This document shows, one piece after another, positions 1 through 7,774 of a stretch of 64,000 bases of DNA; the first letter of the stretch is position 1, and each line of letters starts with the position of its first letter. Both the position numbers and the translations under genes were made by a program. Below the pieces are notes generated by a model. It searched no databases and was not told the origin of the DNA. It was given only the letters and a program-made list of their open reading frames with translations. Origin of the DNA: Bog-473 sp963788125 (lineage in GTDB: Bacteria; Actinomycetota; Acidimicrobiia; Acidimicrobiales; RAAP-2); NCBI GenBank assembly GCA_963788125.1, contig CAWBFN010000002.1, positions 992,001 through 1,056,000 of the forward strand, read 5' to 3'.

Positions 1-1964
1 ACGTGCTCACGCTGGAATCGGGTGGCATTGGAGAGCGCCACCCCGGTCCGGTCCGCCACCTCGGTGGCCAGGGAGATGTCATCCGGCTCGAAGTGACGAT
101 CCGGACCGTCCAAGAACGTCATGACGCCGATCACCTCGCCGTTGGCGGTGAACGGCACGGCCAGGGCGGTCGAGTCGGCCGCCTGCTCGCCCTCCCCCGC
201 CGGCGAGGAGACCAGGGCCACCTGGGCGTGGCCGGTCCGGAAGGCGAGCGCTGCGGGTGCGTCCGAATCGTAGGGAATGTTGTCGGGGCCGATCAGGTGT
301 TGGGCCGCCCTCGACGCGAAGATCTCCGTCCCGCGCACATTGAGTCGTTGCAGGCCATTCTCGCCGGGCACCTGCACCACGCAGGCATCGGACAGCCGCC
401 CCACCACCAGTCGCATGGTGCGCTGCATCACCGTGGTCGGGTCGAGGCTGGAGCTGAGCAACTTCGTCACATCGGAGAGCAGCGCCAGGCGCTCGCGACC
501 GGCCTCGGCCTTGCGGAGAGCCTCGCGCTCCTGTTCGAAGAGCTGCGCCCGCTCGAGCGCCTGCGCCGTGAGGCCGGCCAACGTCGAGAGGAAGCGGAGC
601 TCTGGCTCGCTGGGCTCGGACCGTGCCACGAACGCCAGGGCGAGGACACCGAGCGGGCGGCCACTGCCCTTGAGGGGTTCGAGCACGACGGTCACCGGCT
701 CGCCCACCTCCTCGAGGGCGCCGGGCTGAAGCTCCGCCGAGAGGGCGCCCGCGCCGCCCGCCGCCGCCTTTGTGGTCACGATCGTGCGGCCCCCGGTCAA
801 GGCGGACCCCGAAGGCGTGCCCTCCACGGGTAGGGGGCCCGGTGAGAACAGGGGGGGATCGCCGTTGCTGGCCAGGCACGACAGCGTCCGCTCGCCCGCC
901 AGCGGGACGCGGCACACGCCGGCGTGCGCGCCGAGGGCCCGTCGTCCCCCGTCGACCGCCTCGCGGGCGACGTCGTCGGGCGTGGTCGCCGCGGCGAGAG
1001 CGGAACTCAGGTGCTGTAGGTGCTGGCTGCGCTCGAGGTTGGCGAACTCGGTCAGGGTGAGACGGGCCCGTTCGACCGCTTGGGCGGCCGCTCCGGTGAT
1101 GGTGAAGAGGAAGCTCTTGTCGGCCTCGGAGATGGACCGCCGCCGCGCCCAGTGGACCACGACCGCCCCGACCGCACGGTCGGAGACGACCAGCGGCACG
1201 ATGGCCAGCGAGGTGAACCGGTTGGAGTCCGCCGACACTGCCAGCGGCGACCATTGGCCTCGTGGCGCCTCGAGCGACTCGGCGAAGAATCCCTCGCGGT
1301 TCTCCATGACACCGGCCAACTCGCCGTCGGGCGCCAGGGCGGCCAGCAGGGCACGCTCGGGCTCGCCGGGCTCGTAACCGAACCGGCGGTGCACGCGGAG
1401 GATGCCCCGATCGTTCGTGGCGAAGGTCGCCGCGTCCACACGCAGCTCCTCACGCAGGGCGCCGAAGACCGCGTCGGCCACCTGGGATGGGTCGGCCGCC
1501 GTGGTCAGTGCCCTGGCCAGCGCCTGCATGCTCTGCGCGGTCTCCGCCGCCACTCGTCTCCGCCGCTCAATCCGGGTCTCGGTTCGGGCCGAGCGCAACT
1601 GCTGGTTTCGTTGCGTGCGCAGGTGGGAGATCCAGACGGCGACGCCCGAACTGAGCACCAGGGTCATCACCCGGAGGAAATGGTTCAGGTCGCCGTACTG
1701 ACGGGGCGGGGTGTGGAGCACGATCGAGAAGAAGGTGGCGTACAGTCCGACCAGCGCCGTCCGTCGGGGGCCGGCGAAGGAGGCGGCGATGAAGGGGCCG
1801 ATGGCCAGGAATCCGACCAGCCCCAACTTGCCGTCGTAGAGCGCGTCGAGGAGGGCCACGATCGAGACCCAGAGGACCGCGACCACGATGGCCAGGATCT
1901 CGGTGCGATCCACCGGGGTAGGTCCGGATCCGGTCTGCGTGTCATCGCGCTCTAGTTCCGCCAC
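1..1964 (-). CDS. Membrane-anchored multi-GAF sensor protein, probable RsbU/RsbP-type phosphatase (3' end outside window)
   Basis: A single frame stays open from a GTG at 1964 to the left edge (at least 654 codons), so the C-terminus is missing. A GGGGGGAG ribosome-binding site lies 6 bases upstream of the GTG. Residues about 20-115 hold hydrophobic segments separated by short loops (probably 3-4 membrane passes). A charged, coiled-coil-like linker follows, then three successive GAF-like domains at roughly 150-300, 320-470 and 490-650. No catalytic domain is reached. It sits divergently beside an anti-sigma antagonist, an anti-sigma kinase and a stress sigma factor. From that context I infer a C-terminal SpoIIE/PP2C phosphatase that would dephosphorylate the STAS protein. 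A histidine kinase or diguanylate cyclase output cannot be excluded. The GAF calls rest on segments such as ALAVPFTANGEVIGVM and on overall pattern. Confidence 0.75.
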   Translation of the reverse strand, partial: MAELERDDTQTGSGPTPVDRTEILAIVVAVLWVSIVALLDALYDGKLGLVGFLAIGPFIAASFAGPRRTALVGLYATFFSIVLHTPPRQYGDLNHFLRVMTLVLSSGVAVWISHLRTQRNQQLRSARTETRIERRRRVAAETAQSMQALARALTTAADPSQVADAVFGALREELRVDAATFATNDRGILRVHRRFGYEPGEPERALLAALAPDGELAGVMENREGFFAESLEAPRGQWSPLAVSADSNRFTSLAIVPLVVSDRAVGAVVVHWARRRSISEADKSFLFTITGAAAQAVERARLTLTEFANLERSQHLQHLSSALAAATTPDDVAREAVDGGRRALGAHAGVCRVPLAGERTLSCLASNGDPPLFSPGPLPVEGTPSGSALTGGRTIVTTKAAAGGAGALSAELQPGALEEVGEPVTVVLEPLKGSGRPLGVLALAFVARSEPSEPELRFLSTLAGLTAQALERAQLFEQEREALRKAEAGRERLALLSDVTKLLSSSLDPTTVMQRTMRLVVGRLSDACVVQVPGENGLQRLNVRGTEIFASRAAQHLIGPDNIPYDSDAPAALAFRTGHAQVALVSSPAGEGEQAADSTALAVPFTANGEVIGVMTFLDGPDRHFEPDDISLATEVADRTGVALSNATRFQREH

Positions 1965-2115
1965 ACCATTCTCCCCCCGACGAAGCGGTCGTGGGCATCG
2001 CTCATTCAGGTTGCAACGCTATTGCGTCGCGTGGCCTAGCGTCGTGTGGCTCCATGACGTGCATCGGGAGTTGGCGGGGGCTCCTACCCTCGAGGGAGCG
2101 GGAGGAGACAGGCCA

Positions 2116-2141
2116 GGTTTACATTTCGTCCGAATGGCAAT
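2116..2141 (+). promoter_or_regulatory. Candidate sigma-B/F-type promoter upstream of the stress module
   Basis: GGTTT (2116-2120) and GGCAAT (2136-2141) are separated by 15 bases, resembling the GTTT-N13-16-GGGWAW pattern recognised by sigma-B/F factors. The -10 element has one mismatch at a conserved G. It lies about 80 bases upstream of the STAS gene, where autoregulation by the module's own sigma factor would be expected. The rest of 1965-2219 holds a perfect 10-bp palindrome TGTGATCACA (2194-2203) just before the gene and nothing else I can interpret. Confidence 0.3.
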
Positions 2142-2219
2142 AGGACCGCGGGTCAATCCTCATTGCAACGCGTCCCTGCACGGGAACAGCGACTGTGATC
2201 ACATACGAGAGCGGGAGTC

Positions 2220-2561
2220 ATGGAGCAGGAGTTTCAGATTGAAGAACGGGTCGACCGGGGACGCCCGGTGATCTCGGTGAGCGGGGAGATCGACGTGGCC
2301 ACGGCGCCCCAACTACGTGAGTGCCTGCACCGGGTGATCGCCCGGGGCCAGGCGACGGTGGTGCTGGACCTGCTGGGTGTCACCTTTCTGGACTCGACCG
2401 CGCTGGGAGTGCTCGTGGGCGCCCTCAAGCGGTGCCGCGAGCTCGGGGGTGAGCTGCACGTCGTCGTGTCCGACGCCCGGATCAAGAAGATCTTCGAGAT
2501 CACCGGGCTGAACACGATCTTCCCGATCGTCAGTACGCCGGCCGAGGTCGGTGCCCAATGA
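2220..2561 (+). CDS. Anti-sigma factor antagonist, STAS domain (RsbV/SpoIIAA type)
   Basis: This 113-residue protein is a single STAS domain, the full usual length. The family binds and sequesters an anti-sigma kinase when unphosphorylated and releases it when phosphorylated on a serine. The core segment VVLDLLGVTFLDSTALGVL carries the conserved D-S-T/S site; the phosphorylatable serine is about residue 58. The ATG at 2220 follows a GGGAG ribosome-binding site. Its ATGA overlap with the next gene implies translational coupling with its kinase partner, the standard antagonist/anti-sigma/sigma order. Assignment to the partner-switching family is firm. Which sigma factor it controls is inferred from adjacency. 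Confidence 0.93.
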   Translation: MEQEFQIEERVDRGRPVISVSGEIDVATAPQLRECLHRVIARGQATVVLDLLGVTFLDSTALGVLVGALKRCRELGGELHVVVSDARIKKIFEITGLNTIFPIVSTPAEVGAQ

Positions 2562-2998
2562 TCGAGCCCGATGTCGCGGGAGCCGACCCACTCGGCGACG
2601 GTGATCGGGTCGTGCTCACGTTTCCGGCCCGGGGCGACCTGGTCGTCCTGGCACGCCTGGTCGCCTCGGCCATCTCGACCCGGGTCGGTTTCGACATCGA
2701 GGAGCTCGAGGATCTCCGTCTGGCCGTGGGGGAGCTCTGTCTCCTCGCCCTCCAGGGGAGCGATGCGTGGCACGGCGACCTGCAGCTGGAGTTCACCGTG
2801 TCGGCCGAGGCGCTCGACATCTCCTGCACGTTGGGCGGGGCCGCGCCCGCCCTCGGGGGCCGTGGCGACGAAGGGGCCGAGGCCGATCAACTGAGTGAGC
2901 AGATTCTGGCGGCGCTGGTCGACGCCCACGGCCGGGTGGAGGAGGATGGCTCGGTGCGGGCGTGGTTGCGCAAGCGGAGGAAGGGGCCCTTGGCGTGA
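2558..2998 (+). CDS. Anti-sigma factor, HATPase-type serine kinase (RsbW/SpoIIAB-like)
   Basis: This 146-residue protein has the size and layout of the RsbW/SpoIIAB ATPase fold. The N-box-like helix (RVGFDIEELEDLRLAVGELC, residues 45-65) aligns with the region that normally carries Glu/Asn for Mg-ATP. The C-terminal G-box is weakly conserved, with GRVEEDGSVRAWL at the end. By family it should phosphorylate the upstream STAS protein and bind the downstream sigma factor. Its start overlaps the STAS stop by 4 bases and its stop overlaps the sigma start by 4 bases, so all three are translationally coupled. The N-box departs from the canonical E-A-x-x-N, so kinase activity is less certain than sigma-factor binding. 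Confidence 0.85.
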   Translation: MIEPDVAGADPLGDGDRVVLTFPARGDLVVLARLVASAISTRVGFDIEELEDLRLAVGELCLLALQGSDAWHGDLQLEFTVSAEALDISCTLGGAAPALGGRGDEGAEADQLSEQILAALVDAHGRVEEDGSVRAWLRKRRKGPLA

Positions 2999-3756
2999 CG
3001 CGGCGCGGGCACCTGGACCCCGCGGACAGGGCCCCCGTCCCGGTCGGGGGTGATGAAGGCCCACCTCTCTCCGAAGCGGCGCGTGAGGCCATGATCACGG
3101 ACAACCTGGGCCTGGCCCAACAGCTGGCGCGTCGCTTCCTGCACCGGGGCGAGCCGCTGGAGGATCTGGTACAGGTGGCGTCGATCGCCCTGGTGAAGTC
3201 CGTCGATCGATTCGATCCGGGCCGAGGGGTCGACTTTGCGGCGTTCGCCACGAGCACGATCATCGGCGAGCTCAAACGCCACTTTCGCGACAAGGGATGG
3301 GCCGTGCGGGCCAGCCGCCGGGTGCAGGAGCTCTATCTCGAGTTGGGCCATGCCACCGCGACGCTCATTCAAGAGTTGGGGAGGAGCCCGACGGTGGCCG
3401 AGCTGGCCCGGGCCACCGGGTCCACCGAAGAGGCAGTCATCGAAGCGATCGAGGCGGGCCAGGGCTACCGGGCGACGTCCATCGACGCATCGGAGAACGA
3501 GGACGACCCGCTCTCCTACCGGCTGGGTCGACTCGACGCCCACTACGACTCGGTCGAGGAGCGGGCGCTCCTGGCTCCGGCCCTGGCGATGCTGCCCCCG
3601 CGGGAACGGTCCATCCTCCGCATGCGATTCGTCCAGGGCCTCACGCAGTCCGAGATCGCCGGGGAGATCGGCGTCAGCCAGATGCACGTGTCGCGGCTCC
3701 TGGCCGCCAGCCTCGAGGAGCTTCGACACCACATCGACGGCCGGGCCGGGGACTGA
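2995..3756 (+). CDS. RNA polymerase sigma factor, SigB/SigF/SigG subfamily
   Basis: This is a 253-residue group-3 sigma factor with regions 2, 3 and 4. Region 2 (about residues 20-95) has LEDLVQVASIALVKSVDRFD and FAAFATSTIIGELKRHFRD, hallmarks of sigma-B/F proteins. Region 3 contains the ELGRSPTVAELA motif. Region 4 ends in the helix-turn-helix LTQSEIAGEIGVSQMHVSRLL. The GTG at 2995 is preferred over an upstream in-frame GTG at 2962 because it follows GGAGGAAGG at about 2975-2983 and gives a GTGA overlap with the anti-sigma gene. It should redirect RNA polymerase to general-stress promoters once the antagonist captures the anti-sigma factor. Confidence 0.93.
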   Translation: MTRRGHLDPADRAPVPVGGDEGPPLSEAAREAMITDNLGLAQQLARRFLHRGEPLEDLVQVASIALVKSVDRFDPGRGVDFAAFATSTIIGELKRHFRDKGWAVRASRRVQELYLELGHATATLIQELGRSPTVAELARATGSTEEAVIEAIEAGQGYRATSIDASENEDDPLSYRLGRLDAHYDSVEERALLAPALAMLPPRERSILRMRFVQGLTQSEIAGEIGVSQMHVSRLLAASLEELRHHIDGRAGD

Positions 3757-3931
3757 CCGCCACCATCGCCGAACGACGAATCCCTTCAGATATGAGGGCT
3801 TTCATGTCGTAATCGGTGGCCTGATGTCCACGTATGTCTGAGATCGGTGGCGGACGCGGAAAGGACGTCGGTGTCCGTTCGATAGGGTACGGGCCACCAC
3901 TTCTCGAAGGCCATCTCCCGAAAGGATCGTC

Positions 3932-5560
3932 ATGACAGATCTGGCGGCGCCTGCGCAGTCCCCCGGGGACGTCGGGGAGAAGGGCCTGAAAGGTGGGGCC
4001 CTCGGGCTGATCTCCTCTGTCGTGGTGGGGGTGGCGTCGACCGCGCCGGCCTACAGCCTCGCCGCCACCCTCGGGTTCGTGGTCATCGCCATCAACGGAC
4101 TGCAGGCGCCGATCATCACCATCCTGGCCTTCGTCCCGATGCTGTTCGTCTCCTACGGCTACAAGGAGATGAACTACGCCGACCCCGACTGCGGCACCAC
4201 CTTCACCTGGGGGGCGCGGGCCTTCGGGCCCAAGACCGGGTGGTTGGGCGGCTGGGGCATCATCGCGGCCGACCTTCTGGTCATGGCCAGCCTGGCTCAG
4301 GTGGCAGGCCAGTACGTCTTCATTCTGTTCAACGCCAAAGGTATCGGGGACAACTCGAGCAGCGGCTGGGTCCTGCTGGTCGGGGTCGTCTGGATCATCC
4401 TGATGACCGCCATCTGTTACGTCGGCATCGAGATCTCGGCCAACGTGCAGAAAGTGTTGCTCGGTATCGAGCTGACCATGCTGCTTGTGCTCTCCATCGT
4501 GGCCCTGGTCAAGGTGGGCAACGGCACCGCGCCGGCCGGACACCTCACCCCGAGCCTGTCGTGGTTCAACCCGTTTCACGACTTCACCTTCTCGGGCTTC
4601 ATGGTGGGCTTCACGTTGATGCTGTTCATCTACTGGGGTTGGGACACGGCGGTCTCGGTGAACGAGGAGACCAAGGACTCCCAGACCACGCCCGGCCGGG
4701 CCGCCGTGCTCTCCACCGTCGTCCTCCTCGCCACCTATGCCCTGGTCGTCCTGTCGACCCAGTCCTATGCCGGCATCGGGACGAAAGGAATCGGGCTCGA
4801 GAATCCCAACAACACGGGCGACGTGCTCTCGGTCCTCGGCTCCTCCGTCTTCGGTACCTCGGGCTTCGCCAACGTCCTGTCGCACCTGCTCGTCTTCATG
4901 GTGCTCACCTCGGCGGCCGCCTCCACCCAGACGACGATCCTGCCGACCGCCCGTACCACCCTTTCCATGGCTGTCTACAAGGCGATCCCCTCGACCTTCG
5001 CCCGAATCCACAAGAGGTTCCTCACGCCGACCGTGTCGACGGTGGCCATGGGGGGGATCTCCATCGCCTTGTACGTCGTGATGAACTACCTCACGTCGGG
5101 TGGTGCGGTGATCGAGGACTCGGTGTCGGCCCTCGGCATCATGATCGCCTTCTACTACGGCCTGACCGGGTTTACCTGCGTCTGGTACTACCGGGCCACC
5201 CTGACCGAAAGCGCGCGGAGCCTGTGGATCCGGGGCATCATCCCGCTCCTCGGTGGACTGATCCTGTGGTTCTGCATGGGGTGGTCCTTCTGGTTCTACT
5301 GGAACCCCGTGAACAGCTACACCAGTTGGAAGATCCCCGGCACGGACCGGGTCATCGGCGGTGTCTTCATCCTCGATGTAGGGGTCCTGCTCCTCGGCGT
5401 GGTCCTGATGTACGTGTACCGGGCGATCAGGCCGGCCTACTTCCGCGGCGAGGTCCTGAACCGCGACACGCCCACCCGGGTGCCCGAGGACCTCGGCGTG
5501 CCGGTCGGCCTGTTCGGAATTGAGCCCTTCGAGGAAGAGACGGGTACAGCGGCGCCGTAA
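3932..5560 (+). CDS. APC-superfamily amino acid permease
   Basis: This 542-residue integral membrane protein has about 12 hydrophobic segments spread through residues 35-515. The first segment starts with the APC signature region (GLISSVVVGVASTAPAYSLA, residues 25-45). A loop reading WGWDTAVSVNEETKD around residue 235 is typical of the amino acid/polyamine permease branch. Length is normal. An AAAGG ribosome-binding site precedes the ATG. The substrate cannot be read from the sequence; amino acids or amines are likely. The 175 bases upstream (3757-3931) hold no clear motif beyond a GGGTA at about 3885 without a matching -35. Confidence 0.9.
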   Translation: MTDLAAPAQSPGDVGEKGLKGGALGLISSVVVGVASTAPAYSLAATLGFVVIAINGLQAPIITILAFVPMLFVSYGYKEMNYADPDCGTTFTWGARAFGPKTGWLGGWGIIAADLLVMASLAQVAGQYVFILFNAKGIGDNSSSGWVLLVGVVWIILMTAICYVGIEISANVQKVLLGIELTMLLVLSIVALVKVGNGTAPAGHLTPSLSWFNPFHDFTFSGFMVGFTLMLFIYWGWDTAVSVNEETKDSQTTPGRAAVLSTVVLLATYALVVLSTQSYAGIGTKGIGLENPNNTGDVLSVLGSSVFGTSGFANVLSHLLVFMVLTSAAASTQTTILPTARTTLSMAVYKAIPSTFARIHKRFLTPTVSTVAMGGISIALYVVMNYLTSGGAVIEDSVSALGIMIAFYYGLTGFTCVWYYRATLTESARSLWIRGIIPLLGGLILWFCMGWSFWFYWNPVNSYTSWKIPGTDRVIGGVFILDVGVLLLGVVLMYVYRAIRPAYFRGEVLNRDTPTRVPEDLGVPVGLFGIEPFEEETGTAAP

Positions 5561-5574
5561 GCGGACCGGTCCGC
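5561..5574. terminator. Short palindrome right after the permease stop
   Basis: The 14-base palindrome GCGGACCGGTCCGC begins at the base after the permease stop codon. As RNA it could form a 5-bp stem with a CCGG loop. There is no U-tract, so it is either a weak terminator or mRNA-end hairpin, or an operator for the following SDR gene. Confidence 0.3.
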
Positions 5575-5630
5575 ACCACGACGAGGTACCGTCCGCTAGA
5601 CCGGGGACGCGGCCCGGGAGGCGGCCGCCC

Positions 5631-5667
5631 CAAGTGTTTTGCCCAAGTGTTTTGCCCAAGTGTTTTG
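5631..5667 (+). repeat. Three tandem 13-bp repeats before an SDR gene
   Basis: The unit CAAGTGTTTTGCC occurs at 5631-5643 and 5644-5656, and a third copy diverges in its last two bases (5657-5669 reads CAAGTGTTTTGGA). The array is AT-richer than its surroundings and ends directly in the GGAGGAC ribosome-binding site of the SDR gene at 5676. It could be a regulator-binding array or a slippage-prone spacer. Function is unknown. Confidence 0.9.
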
Positions 5668-5675
5668 GAGGACGG

Positions 5676-6440
5676 ATGACGCAGAGCTTGACGGGAACGG
5701 TCGCGCTGGTGACCGGGGCATCGAGCGGGATCGGGGAGGCCACGGCGGTGGCACTGGCCGAGGACGGGGCCGCCGTGGCCCTGGTGGCCCGCCGGCGGGA
5801 CCGCCTGGAGGCGTTGGCCAAGCGGATAGAGGGTGCCGGTGGCCAGCCACTGGTCGTCGAGGCCGATCTCTCCGACCAGGCGCAGGCCCAACGGGCGGTC
5901 GAGACGACGGTCGCCGAGCTCGGACGGCTGGACACCCTGGTCAACAACGCCGGCGTCATGTTGCTGGGGCCCGTCGTGGGGGCACCCATCGAAGAGTGGC
6001 GCCGGATGGTGGATCTCAATCTGCTCGGGCTGTTCTACTGCACGCACGCTGCGCTGCCCCACCTCATTCGCGCCGCCGAAGGCCAGCCCCGAGAGGTGGC
6101 CGACGTGGTCAACGTCAGCTCGGTGGCCGGGCGGGGCGCCGGCCGCAACGGGGCGGTCTACAGCGCCACCAAGTTCGGCGTCGGGGCGTTCAGCGAGTCG
6201 TTGCGCCAGGAGGTGGCCACCCGCCACGTGAGGGTCACCCTCGTCGAACCCGGAGCCACGGACACCGAGCTGGCGTCCCACAACCGACCCGAAGTCCTCG
6301 AGCAGATGGCCGTCCACTTCGTCGGTGTGCAGCGCCTCGACTCCGACGACATCGCCAACGGCATCCGCTATGCGGTGACACAGCCGCGACACGTCGCGGT
6401 GAACGAGATCCTCATCCGGCCCTCCGAGCAGGAGCGTTGA
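5676..6440 (+). CDS. Short-chain dehydrogenase/reductase (classical SDR)
   Basis: This 254-residue classical SDR has the TGASSGIG cofactor loop (residues 12-19), the VNNAG motif, and a YSATK active site in which Tyr and Lys are both kept. An Arg-rich segment after the second beta strand (ARRRDR) favours NADP(H). The ATG at 5676 is chosen because GGAGG lies 5 bases upstream; a longer frame upstream would run through the tandem repeats and has no ribosome-binding site. The next SDR gene begins one base after its stop, so the two are co-translated. The substrate is unknown. Confidence 0.9.
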   Translation: MTQSLTGTVALVTGASSGIGEATAVALAEDGAAVALVARRRDRLEALAKRIEGAGGQPLVVEADLSDQAQAQRAVETTVAELGRLDTLVNNAGVMLLGPVVGAPIEEWRRMVDLNLLGLFYCTHAALPHLIRAAEGQPREVADVVNVSSVAGRGAGRNGAVYSATKFGVGAFSESLRQEVATRHVRVTLVEPGATDTELASHNRPEVLEQMAVHFVGVQRLDSDDIANGIRYAVTQPRHVAVNEILIRPSEQER

Positions 6441-6441
6441 C

Positions 6442-7218
6442 GTGGATCTCGAGCTGACGGGAAGGGTGGTGCTGATCACCGGCGGGACGGACGGCCTCGG
6501 TCTGGCACTGGCGAACCGGTTGGTGGAGGAGGGCGCAGTCGTCGCCATCTGTGGTCGCAACGCGGAGCGCCTGGCGGCCGCCGAGCACGCGTTGATCTCC
6601 AGGGGTGGCGACGTCCTCGCCGTGCAGGCCGACGTCGAGCAACCCGACGACATCGGACGTTTCGTGGACGGGGCCGTGGGTCGGTGGGGCCGGATCGACG
6701 GGATCGTGCACAATGCCGGGCGCAGCGCGGCCGGGCCCCTGGACGCCGTCGACGACGCCACGTGGGAGAGCGACCTGCAGCTCAAGTTGATGGGAGCCGT
6801 TCGGCTGACCCGTGCCGCGCTGCCCCACCTGCGCCACAGCAGGGGCGCGGCGGTCTTCACGTTGGCCATGGCGGCCAAGGCTCCAGGCGCCGCCAGCACC
6901 CCGACTGCGGCGTCCCGCGCCGCCGGCATGGCCCTGATGAAGTCCCTCTCCAAGGAGCTGGGCCCGGACGGCGTCCGGGCCAACGCCATCCTCGTCGGTC
7001 TCATCGAGAGCGGCCAGTGGGTGCGCCGGGCCTCGGAGCTGGGGGTGGGGCTGCCCGCCTTCTACCGTGGCCTGGCCGAGGACTCAAGGGTCCCACTGGG
7101 CCGCGTGGGTCGGGGCGAGGACTTCGCCGACCTGGCCTGCTTCTTGCTCTCGGCCCGGGCCTCCTACCTCTCGGGAGCGGCCATCAACCTCGACGGTGGG
7201 CTGTCACCTGTTGTCTAG
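6442..7218 (+). CDS. SDR-family protein with a degenerate active site
   Basis: This 258-residue Rossmann protein keeps the cofactor loop TGGTDGLG (residues 12-19), the HNAG motif, and the C-terminal SGAAINLDGG signature typical of FabG-like SDRs. The catalytic Y-x-x-x-K is not visible. The expected YSASKAA position reads TAASRAA, replacing Tyr with Thr and Lys with Arg, and the catalytic serine strand (FTLAMAAK) lacks the usual Ser. It begins one base after the preceding SDR gene. I infer either a non-catalytic partner subunit or an SDR with an altered mechanism. The GTG start fixes the N-terminus at the usual position. Confidence 0.85.
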   Translation: MDLELTGRVVLITGGTDGLGLALANRLVEEGAVVAICGRNAERLAAAEHALISRGGDVLAVQADVEQPDDIGRFVDGAVGRWGRIDGIVHNAGRSAAGPLDAVDDATWESDLQLKLMGAVRLTRAALPHLRHSRGAAVFTLAMAAKAPGAASTPTAASRAAGMALMKSLSKELGPDGVRANAILVGLIESGQWVRRASELGVGLPAFYRGLAEDSRVPLGRVGRGEDFADLACFLLSARASYLSGAAINLDGGLSPVV

Positions 7219-7699
7219 GAGCGCCGGCCGGGTCGAGTTCGTGCGCTGCGATCCCGAGGAACTCCCGGCGTCGCAGCTGCTGTCGGAGATGGGGGCCGAG
7301 CTCAACGGCCTCTACGAGACGACGACCCGGTTGGACCGGCCGAGGCTCGAGCTGGTCGAGCTGCGCCCGCCGGACGGGGCCTACCTGGTCGGCTGGGACG
7401 GGGGACGGGTCGTGGCGGGAGGGGGGTTCCGACACCTGGCCGACGGGGTGGCCGAGCTCAAGCGGATGTACGTGCGCCCCTCGGCCCGGTCGCGTGGCAT
7501 CGCCGGCGAGCTGCTCGTCGCCCTCGAGTCCGCGGCCTACGCGCTCGGCTACCGCTGGGCGCGGCTCGATACCGGTCCCAGACAGGTCCATGCGATCAGG
7601 CTCTACGAAGGAGCGGGGTTCGTCCCGATCGAGCCCTACAACGACAACCCCTACGCCTGCTTCTGGGGAGAGAAGGAGTTGACGCCGCCGGTCGCGTAG
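7211..7699 (+). CDS. GNAT-family N-acetyltransferase
   Basis: This GNAT-fold protein of about 162 residues contains the acetyl-CoA-binding motif A: ELKRMYVRPSARSRGIAGEL matches the V-x-x-x-x-R-G-x-G/A pattern. A C-terminal AIRLYEGAGFVPIEPY segment is typical of motif B. The start is uncertain. TTG 7211 overlaps the end of the upstream SDR gene; GTG 7241 would shorten the protein by 10 residues. The substrate is unknown. It probably belongs to the same transcript as the two SDR genes. Confidence 0.85.
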   Translation: MSRSAGRVEFVRCDPEELPASQLLSEMGAELNGLYETTTRLDRPRLELVELRPPDGAYLVGWDGGRVVAGGGFRHLADGVAELKRMYVRPSARSRGIAGELLVALESAAYALGYRWARLDTGPRQVHAIRLYEGAGFVPIEPYNDNPYACFWGEKELTPPVA

Positions 7700-7732
7700 G
7701 GTCACTCGGAACATCACGACGTGGAGGGCTCA

Positions 7733-7774
7733 GTGCGCATTGAATTCATCGGGTTCGAGGTCGACTCCCCGTGA
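7733..7774 (+). CDS. Possible 13-codon upstream ORF coupled to the sugar kinase
   Basis: GTG 7733 has a good GGAGGG ribosome-binding site (7722-7727) and encodes VRIEFIGFEVDSP. Its TGA (7772-7774) overlaps the kinase ATG in a TGATG junction. The kinase has no ribosome-binding site of its own, so translation of this ORF may deliver ribosomes to it. Whether the peptide itself matters is unknown. Confidence 0.4.
   Translation: MRIEFIGFEVDSP

Noticed and set aside
2008..2171. TTGCAACGC occurring twice (about 2009 and 2163) upstream of the STAS gene
   Set aside because: A 9-base direct repeat 155 bases apart without any symmetry or promoter relation is weak evidence of function.
3674..6019. Very long open frame on the minus strand opposite the permease and SDR genes
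   Set aside because: Its translation is low-complexity (His/Asp/Gly/Arg-rich) with no family motifs. It mirrors the codon pattern of the convincing plus-strand genes, as expected for antisense shadow frames in GC-rich DNA.
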